The notes under the pieces: generated by a model
Databases searched by the model: none
What the model saw: only the letters and a program-made list of their open reading frames with translations
Told to the model about the DNA's origin: nothing
Made by a program: the position numbers and the translations under genes
Assembly: GCA_900553885.1 (NCBI GenBank)
Contig: USFD01000064.1
Span: 1-18,029 of the forward strand
Length of the DNA stretch: 18,029 nucleotides
Origin: an uncultured Ruminococcus sp.
GTDB lineage: Bacteria > Bacillota > Clostridia > Lachnospirales > Lachnospiraceae
Direction: 5' to 3'
In this document: in pieces, positions 13,569-18,029 of the stretch
How the letters are laid out: each line of letters starts with the position of its first letter
Position numbering within the stretch: the first letter of the stretch is position 1

Positions 13569-14144
13569 TCAGGATAACAGAGCGCACAGCGCTGCATCCT
13601 GCTGTAAAAATCTGCGGGCTTTGCTCTGCCAGGCCCGGATATGGTTGGAAGGCACCTGGTAGTGAGCGGACAGCTCCTTGGCCGAGTAACCCTCAAGCTG
13701 GAAGCAGAGGGCCTCAATGCCTTTTTGGATGGTGCTGCACTGGGAGGCTTTGAGCGTCTCCAGGTAAGCACCTGCCGCCGTATCTTTCAGTGCCAGGGGC
13801 GCTGCATCCGGCATTGCTTCCTGTTCATGGCCAATCTGCAGGGCCGGCATAGCATCCAGCAGATCTTCCTGCAGCGGGCAGAAAAGATCTTTTCCCCGGA
13901 TTTCGTGACGCCAGGAGTCATAAATGGCATTGCGGATAGCAGCTGCAGCGTATGGAGTGAAGGGGAACCCTTCCCCGCAGGAGACGGCTGCCCGGCACAG
14001 GGCCAGGTATCCGATCTGGCAAAGTTCCTGCCGCTGCTCGCTGGTTAAAGGGCTTCCGTTTGTCATTGAGCGGATGATCTTTGGGACCAGATCCATATGA
14101 TCTTCCGCCAGCTGTTTCTGGGCGGGTGTCATGGGCTTTACCAT
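13569..14144 (-). CDS. Sigma-70-family RNA polymerase sigma factor-like protein
   Basis: The protein has 191 residues from the ATG at 14144, preceded by AAAGGAGGG (14152-14160) at seven bases; that site overlaps the stop of the upstream gene. Residues about 12-80 resemble sigma region 2: DLVPKIIRSMTNG, ELCQIGYLALCRAAVSCGEG, FPFTPYAAAAIRNAIYDSWR. The region 2.3/2.4-like aromatic and basic residues are in place. A linker rich in Ala and Pro follows. Residues about 135-185 suggest a region 4 helix-turn-helix: IQKGIEALCFQLEGYSAKEL, then YQVPSNHIRAWQSKARRFLQ. Small sigma-like proteins of this kind occur in conjugative and phage elements, where they may switch transfer genes. Which promoters it uses is unknown. 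Confidence 0.78.
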   Translation of the reverse strand: MVKPMTPAQKQLAEDHMDLVPKIIRSMTNGSPLTSEQRQELCQIGYLALCRAAVSCGEGFPFTPYAAAAIRNAIYDSWRHEIRGKDLFCPLQEDLLDAMPALQIGHEQEAMPDAAPLALKDTAAGAYLETLKASQCSTIQKGIEALCFQLEGYSAKELSAHYQVPSNHIRAWQSKARRFLQQDAALCALLS

Positions 14145-14159
14145 TATGGTTCCCTCCTT

Positions 14160-14573
14160 TCAGCCTGCCGCCTGGAGGCGGGGGCGCTGGTTCGCCAGAA
14201 GTTTTTTGGACTCCCGGATCACCTGGTCGCACATATAGTTCCCGAACATCCCGATGTGAGCCTGCTCATCGGAGAGACAGAACTTGTCCGCCATCCAGTG
14301 ATAGGCGTCGGGGCGGCTTAAGATTCCCCTCAGCCAGATCTGGTCAAAGATTTGATGTGCCAGCATCCGTTTCTTGCGAAGTTCCTGGTCTGCCAGCGTG
14401 CCTTTGGGGATCCGGGTTCCGGGGTGGACACCTACATAGGCGTCACATTTGGGATAGTTGCTGCATACATAAACCTTGCCGCCGTAGGACTTCTCCCCAT
14501 AGACGAAGGAAGCGTCCCGGAGGATGGCAGTGCCGCCGCAGTATGGGCAGCGGATGGATTTCTTCTGTTTCAT
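14160..14573 (-). CDS. Zinc-finger protein of DUF3268 type
   Basis: The protein has 137 residues from the ATG at 14573, preceded on the minus strand by GAGGTGA at seven bases. The N-terminal 50 residues carry a four-Cys zinc site: C9-P-Y-C12 (IRCPYCGGTAILRDAS) and C37-S-N-Y-P-K-C43 (YVCSNYPKCDAYVGVHPGT). The rest is helical (LADQELRKKRMLAHQIFDQI, then HWMADKFCLSDEQAHIGMF). This pattern matches the DUF3268 family as I recall it, proteins found in phages and conjugative elements and of unknown biochemical function, possibly DNA-binding. It opens the operon that continues with the sigma-like gene. Confidence 0.8.
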   Translation of the reverse strand: MKQKKSIRCPYCGGTAILRDASFVYGEKSYGGKVYVCSNYPKCDAYVGVHPGTRIPKGTLADQELRKKRMLAHQIFDQIWLRGILSRPDAYHWMADKFCLSDEQAHIGMFGNYMCDQVIRESKKLLANQRPRLQAAG

Positions 14574-14592
14574 AGTCTGTTCACCTCAATTT

Positions 14593-14650
14593 CATACGTA
14601 TGGCATAAGTACGGCATACGTTTATCATTCTCTACGTATTGCTTACTTAT
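14593..14650. promoter_or_regulatory. Cluster of TACGTA/ATAAGTAAG motifs upstream of the zinc-finger gene
   Basis: A perfect 10-base palindrome CATACGTATG lies at 14593-14602, and a second TACGTA at 14633-14638. A CTTACTTAT (minus strand ATAAGTAAG) is at 14642-14650. The same TACGTA and CTTACTTAT words recur together at 15038-15056, just upstream of the small membrane protein gene, in the opposite order. Shared words ahead of two genes of the same strand suggest common control sites. The factor is unknown and this is not a recognised promoter type. Confidence 0.35.
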
Positions 14651-14736
14651 AGTGTAAGGATAAAGGTGACAGATGCCCATAGGATGAGCGCCGAAACTGG
14701 TCCCAGATCCGGACCAAATGGCACGTTTCACCATTT

Positions 14737-15015
14737 TTACGGCCAGTCAGAGTAAAAGATGGCCTTGATCAGCGGAAACAGGCCGCTGTCCGTGAAGCGC
14801 TCATAGTTGACTGGTGTGAAGAGGAATCCGGCGCAGAAGATACGCACCAGAAACAGGATCACCAGAACCTTGCAGACCAGGTACAGCCGCACGGTGCGGG
14901 GCGTCCAGGGCTTTGTGGGGCGGAACTTCCGGTACAGGATATACAGCATGGGGAGAAAGATCAGGGTGGTAAATGCCCTGTCGATCCAGCAGATAATCAG
15001 AATCAGATAACTCAT
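14737..15015 (-). CDS. Small membrane protein of unknown function
   Basis: The protein has 92 residues from the ATG at 15015, preceded on the minus strand by AAAGGAGGAG at about six bases. There are two or three hydrophobic segments: residues about 2-28 (YLILIICWIDRAFTTLIFLP, continuing MLYILY), about 43-66 (VRLYLVCKVLVILFLVRIFC, then AGFLF) and a weaker one near the C terminus. A basic, Pro-rich loop (RKFRPTKPWTPRT) lies between the first two. I do not recognise a family. The strong ribosome-binding site and clean frame support a real gene in the same run as the zinc-finger and sigma-like genes. Confidence 0.7.
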   Translation of the reverse strand: MSYLILIICWIDRAFTTLIFLPMLYILYRKFRPTKPWTPRTVRLYLVCKVLVILFLVRIFCAGFLFTPVNYERFTDSGLFPLIKAIFYSDWP

Positions 15016-15077
15016 GTGATGCTCCTCCTTTCGTTTTCTTACTTATCCCATACGTAGAAGCTCCGCAAAACGCAACT

Positions 15078-15440
15078 TTACCAGTCATAGCAGGCTGCCT
15101 CCTGGAGACGCAGCAGTGCCTCCGGAAGACAGGGGGCTTCAAGCAGCCCTTCTTTTTCCAGATAGGGCCGGTACAGGGAGATAAACTGCTCCATGGTCAA
15201 TGCGCCGGCGCACTCGGTGGGCTCTGGAAGCCGGGCGAAAAGAAGCCTGGCATCCCTCATGGGGAGGACACAGGGCTTCCCCTCCGGATCCGGATGGTAT
15301 AAAAAGTCCGGCTGCCTGCAGTATCCCGGAGTTTTGCAGGAAACGCAGCGCACATATACGCACTGGTGCCAGTTCCCCTCACAGCAGTCCAGAAAATGGC
15401 GGATATGCCTGGCGTCCGCCGTACAGTGGGTTCGTTCCAT
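15078..15440 (-). CDS. Cys-rich hypothetical protein
   Basis: The protein has 120 residues. The start is taken as ATG 15440, because GGAAGG (15449-15454 on the minus strand) lies eight bases before it; a GTG at 15449 would add three residues but falls within that site. The N-terminal third is dense in Cys and His: C6, H12, H15, C19, C20, H25, C27, C32, C35, C41, with V-x-C-V-S-C-K. This suggests a zinc- or metal-binding domain. The C-terminal part is helical (LTMEQFISLYRPYLEKEGLL). I do not recognise a family. It lies directly downstream of the surface-protein gene, separated by a hairpin, and upstream of the small membrane protein. Confidence 0.65.
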   Translation of the reverse strand: MERTHCTADARHIRHFLDCCEGNWHQCVYVRCVSCKTPGYCRQPDFLYHPDPEGKPCVLPMRDARLLFARLPEPTECAGALTMEQFISLYRPYLEKEGLLEAPCLPEALLRLQEAACYDW

Positions 15441-15459
15441 ATCTGTCACCTTCCATAGA

Positions 15460-15491
15460 AACAGGCGGCCCAGTAATAGGAACCGCCTGTT
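15460..15491 (-). terminator. Hairpin downstream of the surface-protein gene, possible weak terminator
   Basis: Perfect 9-bp arms AACAGGCGG (15460-15468) and CCGCCTGTT (15483-15491) enclose 14 bases. On the minus strand it lies just after the surface-protein stop (15508). It is followed by TCTATGG, not a strong U-run, and by the ribosome-binding site of the next gene. It could reduce rather than stop read-through. Confidence 0.5.
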
Positions 15492-15507
15492 AGAGTCAAT
15501 GTGTGGG

Positions 15508-17979
15508 TTATTGGTTATCCTTCTGTTTCCGTCTGTGCAGATACAGGACGGTCAGTGCTCCGGCAAGGACAAGAGCGCCTGCCCCGATGCCGAGGTAAAG
15601 AAGGATGGGTGCATCATCCCCGGTCTTGACTGGATTAGAAACGGAAGGTGTTTCCGTCGGCTCTTCCGGTACTTCTGGAGGATTTTCGGAGAGATGTACG
15701 GTCTGTCCCGCATCGTCAATATCCTTGTGAGAGCAGATCTCCCGCTGTGTCCCGTCTGCATCTACATAGTAGAGGGTTTCAAAGACAACCAGGGATTTTC
15801 CTGCAAGGGAGCTGCCGTCTAAGGTAAATACAACCTCTACGGAGCCGCTGCGCTCTTCCGGTGTAAATGCGGTTTCAGCCGTGACCGGATTGCCGTCAAG
15901 AAGCAGTTCTTCCCCGGTTTCCTGATCCATCAGCACGCCCTTTAAGAGATAGGATGCCCCGGGAATCAGGTTTTCATAGGAAACCGTATCCTTGATGGTT
16001 ACCTCGCTGTCGGCCAGGATCTCCTGATCCCCGTCCTCCCCGTCTGTGGCAGAGGTGCCGATCTGCGGGAAGTAGATACTTTGCGGATCGGAAGAAATGT
16101 CCCTGTGGGACGCAACCACCTGATCTTTATAAAGGATCTCCTCGAAGACCACCAGGGTTTTTCCGGCCAGTGCCTCTGCATTAAAGGTAAAGGTCAGCTC
16201 GGTGGTTCCGGAAGTCTCCTCCGGGGTAAATTCTGCTTCAGCCGTCACGGGCTTCTCATCGATCAGCAGCTCTTCGCCGGTTTCCTGATCCATCAGCGTG
16301 CCGCGGATCGTGAAGGTTTCCCCGGCAAAAAGGTTCGTATATTCGGCTGTATCCGTAATGGATGCTTCCGCCTTTGCAAGTCCGGTCTGGTTTCCAAGCT
16401 CCGGATTTGCAGCGATGGTGCTGACAGAAGGAAGAACTAGGGTCTGTTCCGGTGCCTCGATATCCTGGTGGGAGGCGATTTCTTCATCCTCATAGTACAG
16501 GGTTTCAAAGACGACCAGTGTTTTCCCGGCGGCTTCCGTGGCGTTGAAGGTAAATTCTACATCCACGGTTCCTTCCGAGTTTTCCGGTGTAAAGGTCAGT
16601 TCGGAAGTCACGGTTTCCCCGTCAATCTCCAATGCTTCCCCGGTTTCTTTATCCATTAAGATGCCTTTAAGTGTCAGTTCCTCTCCCGGCTGGACATTGG
16701 AATAGGACACCGTATCAATGAGTGTTACCTCTTCATCTGCGTGAGCCATCTGAAGGCCGGTTTCGGAATCTTTCACCTGAGTACCGATCTCCGGGAAGAA
16801 GATGGACTGGTCCTGATCCTCGATATCGGCGTGAACAGCCATTTTCAGGTCATCCTGCCACAGTTCCTCGAAGCAGACCATGGTGGTTCCGCCAAGGCCC
16901 GTAGCGTCAAAGGTAAATTCTACTTCCACGCTGCCGGTAGACTTTTTAGCCGTAAAGGTCGTCTCTGCTGTGACCGGTTTTCCATCAACCTCAAAAGGTT
17001 CTCCTGTCTCTTTGTTCATCAGCGTGCCGACTACCCGATACTCCACACCTCTTTTCAGCCCTTCATACTCAACCGTGTCAACAATCGTTACCTTGTCATC
17101 GGGCTTTGCCATATGGGAGCCGCTTTCTTTATCCAGTGCAGTGGTGGCAATCTCTACCTTGTCATTGGTCAGCGTTCCCAGGTCGATGGTAACAGAGTCC
17201 CGGTACACTTCCACATCAAAGGTAAGAAGATTTCGGCCTTCATTGGCTTCACAGCGCTGTTCTTCGATGGTGTAAGTATCATAGATCAGGGCGCCTTTGG
17301 AGTCATCCGGCTCGGAGGTGCCAAACCAGATGCCGTCTTCCGCAGTCTCACCCCGGTTGGTATTGGAGGTATGTTTGTTCCACTCTGCGGATGTGCTGGC
17401 ATAACCGTTTTTATCTGTTATGATGGTATGGCTCTCGCCGGTTGTTTTGGACGTAATGGTAAACGGTACGCCTGCGAGACGGGACAGATCCCCGTCACTG
17501 ACTTTAACAAGCTCCAGATCCCCACGGATGACCTGGTTTTCAATGGATGAGCCGGTTTCGGTCAGTTCCACGATCTTGCCGTCTTCCGTGATGTCAAATT
17601 CCAGAGAGATACGGCCCTCGTTCAGATACCCTTCCGGCGCTTTTGTCTCATCCACCCGGTAATGGCCGTAAGGCAGGGCATCTTTCGCAGTGGAAGCCAG
17701 CCCTTTCTCATCGGTCACAAGCGTCAGGACGACTTCCCCGCTTTCGTAGGTTTCCCCGTCCACGATCACCGGATTGGCATTTAAGCTAGTGATGGTAAAC
17801 TCCGCACCCTCTAAAGTAGCACCACCCTGAGCGGCAGCTTCCCCGGTTTCGATGTCACGTTTCTGCACTTTGACACCGCCCCGGATGATCTGGTTTGAGA
17901 TGGAACTGTCTTCTCCAGTCAGGTCCACCATTTCCCCGTTCTTAGAGATGGTAAACTCAGCGGAGAGGGTGCCTTGGTC
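15508..17979 (-). CDS. Sortase-anchored surface protein with SpaA-like and VaFE (T-Q ester bond) repeats, 5'-truncated
   Basis: The frame runs from an in-frame TAG at 17980-17982 to the stop at 15508; residues are numbered from the first Met (17931), giving 807. SpaA-like (Cna_B-type) domains lie at about 15-133 (VKVQKRDIETGEAA, YRVDETKAPEGYL) and 134-258 (LELVKVSDGD, YTIEEQR). Four VaFE repeats of about 120 residues follow at about 259-384, 385-504, 505-626 and 627-750, each with a DT near the start, VCFE or VVFE, an H-x-D-I and a late Gln. Then come a Pro/Glu-rich stalk, a sortase-like motif NPVKTG (766-771), a membrane helix (about 774-798) and a basic tail (HRRKQK). Such proteins are wall-linked adhesins or pilin-like fibres stabilised by isopeptide and ester cross-links. 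The signal peptide and adhesive head are missing, because the gene meets unrelated DNA at about 17980. As it stands it is a 3' fragment without a start or export signal. Confidence 0.85.
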   Translation of the reverse strand, partial: DQGTLSAEFTISKNGEMVDLTGEDSSISNQIIRGGVKVQKRDIETGEAAAQGGATLEGAEFTITSLNANPVIVDGETYESGEVVLTLVTDEKGLASTAKDALPYGHYRVDETKAPEGYLNEGRISLEFDITEDGKIVELTETGSSIENQVIRGDLELVKVSDGDLSRLAGVPFTITSKTTGESHTIITDKNGYASTSAEWNKHTSNTNRGETAEDGIWFGTSEPDDSKGALIYDTYTIEEQRCEANEGRNLLTFDVEVYRDSVTIDLGTLTNDKVEIATTALDKESGSHMAKPDDKVTIVDTVEYEGLKRGVEYRVVGTLMNKETGEPFEVDGKPVTAETTFTAKKSTGSVEVEFTFDATGLGGTTMVCFEELWQDDLKMAVHADIEDQDQSIFFPEIGTQVKDSETGLQMAHADEEVTLIDTVSYSNVQPGEELTLKGILMDKETGEALEIDGETVTSELTFTPENSEGTVDVEFTFNATEAAGKTLVVFETLYYEDEEIASHQDIEAPEQTLVLPSVSTIAANPELGNQTGLAKAEASITDTAEYTNLFAGETFTIRGTLMDQETGEELLIDEKPVTAEAEFTPEETSGTTELTFTFNAEALAGKTLVVFEEILYKDQVVASHRDISSDPQSIYFPQIGTSATDGEDGDQEILADSEVTIKDTVSYENLIPGASYLLKGVLMDQETGEELLLDGNPVTAETAFTPEERSGSVEVVFTLDGSSLAGKSLVVFETLYYVDADGTQREICSHKDIDDAGQTVHLSENPPEVPEEPTETPSVSNPVKTGDDAPILLYLGIGAGALVLAGALTVLYLHRRKQKDNQ
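15682..17157 (-). repeat. Four tandem VaFE repeats within the surface-protein gene
   Basis: The repeat units occupy about 16780-17157, 16420-16779, 16054-16419 and 15682-16053. Shared phrases include LMDQETGEELL, PVTAE followed by FTPEE, and LVVFETLYY. The first unit deviates most (VCFEELWQDD). Boundaries are by eye. Confidence 0.8.
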
Positions 17980-18029
17980 CTATGTCAAGAAAAAGTACAA
18001 ATTAAACATGCCTTTTTTAAGGTTGGCTT
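17980..18029. mobile_element. Foreign junction: start of an unidentified inserted element
   Basis: The surface-protein frame ends abruptly at 17979, and the next codon on the minus strand is TAG, partly formed by the new DNA. The bases beyond (TGTCAAGAAAAAGTACAAAT from 17983) are A-rich, unlike the GC-rich surface gene. They also begin with TG, as many insertion-sequence ends do. No gene can be read in the remaining 47 bases. The family of the element cannot be told. Confidence 0.45.

Noticed and set aside
14081..14575. Plus-strand open frame opposite the zinc-finger and sigma-like genes
   Set aside because: The product is Arg/Pro/Ser-rich without domain features, while the minus-strand genes there have strong ribosome-binding sites and recognisable motifs.
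16741..17550. Long open frame on the plus strand opposite the surface-protein gene
   Set aside because: It lies fully antisense to the VaFE repeats, has no ribosome-binding site and reads as low-quality sequence; it is a by-product of repeat codon use.

Overview
The window looks like an accessory, mobile-element-rich region from a low-to-mid GC Gram-positive gut bacterium of the Clostridia (Lachnospiraceae or Oscillospiraceae type). The support is strong AGGAGG ribosome-binding sites, tightly packed operons, TndX-type serine recombinase, BlaI/M56-ABC and triple FtsX-ABC operons, and a wall-anchored VaFE/SpaA surface protein. The species cannot be named from the sequence. No rRNA, tRNA or CRISPR array was seen.

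Layout. (A) 1-~644: the right end of an integrated element, carrying the C-terminal third of a large serine recombinase. It abuts a 5'-truncated XRE/HTH membrane regulator (640-939), so the element appears to have inserted into that gene. (B) 1011-4864: a visibly AT-richer operon of a BlaI/MecI repressor, an M56 (BlaR1-like) membrane peptidase without a beta-lactam sensor domain, an ABC ATPase and two membrane permease subunits. It is preceded by a consensus promoter embedded in a 17-bp perfect inverted repeat and closed by a terminator. (C) 4993-10955: a GC-richer seven-gene run of three FtsX-type permeases (two are tandem paralogues), a MacB/LolD-like ATPase, a small two-TM protein, a putative degenerate histidine-kinase-like ATPase protein and a winged-helix regulator lacking a receiver domain. 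This is the most unusual part of the window. (D) 11030-11597 (minus): a ParE-type toxin with a Phd/YefM-type antitoxin. (E) 11834-12349: an XRE repressor with C-terminal membrane segments, ended by a bidirectional terminator. (F) 12409-15440 (minus): small genes of the kind found in conjugative elements, namely a membrane protein, an unknown protein, a sigma-70-like factor, a DUF3268-type zinc-finger protein, a small membrane protein and a Cys-rich protein. (G) 15508-17979 (minus): a large sortase-anchored surface protein with two SpaA-like domains and four VaFE (T-Q ester bond) repeats. Its upstream part is cut off at about 17980 by unrelated DNA that brings in an immediate in-frame stop.

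How the parts may work together. Block B reads as a stress-responsive export unit: the repressor sits on its own promoter, the M56 protease would relieve repression, and the ABC genes are the output. Block C reads as an ABC system of the MacB/Vex type whose two last genes look like reduced remnants of a histidine kinase and an OmpR-type response regulator, the partners such transporters often have. Blocks F and G look like cargo or maintenance genes of an integrative conjugative element. At least two foreign junctions (about 640 and about 17980) lie in the window, so it is a mosaic of nested insertions.
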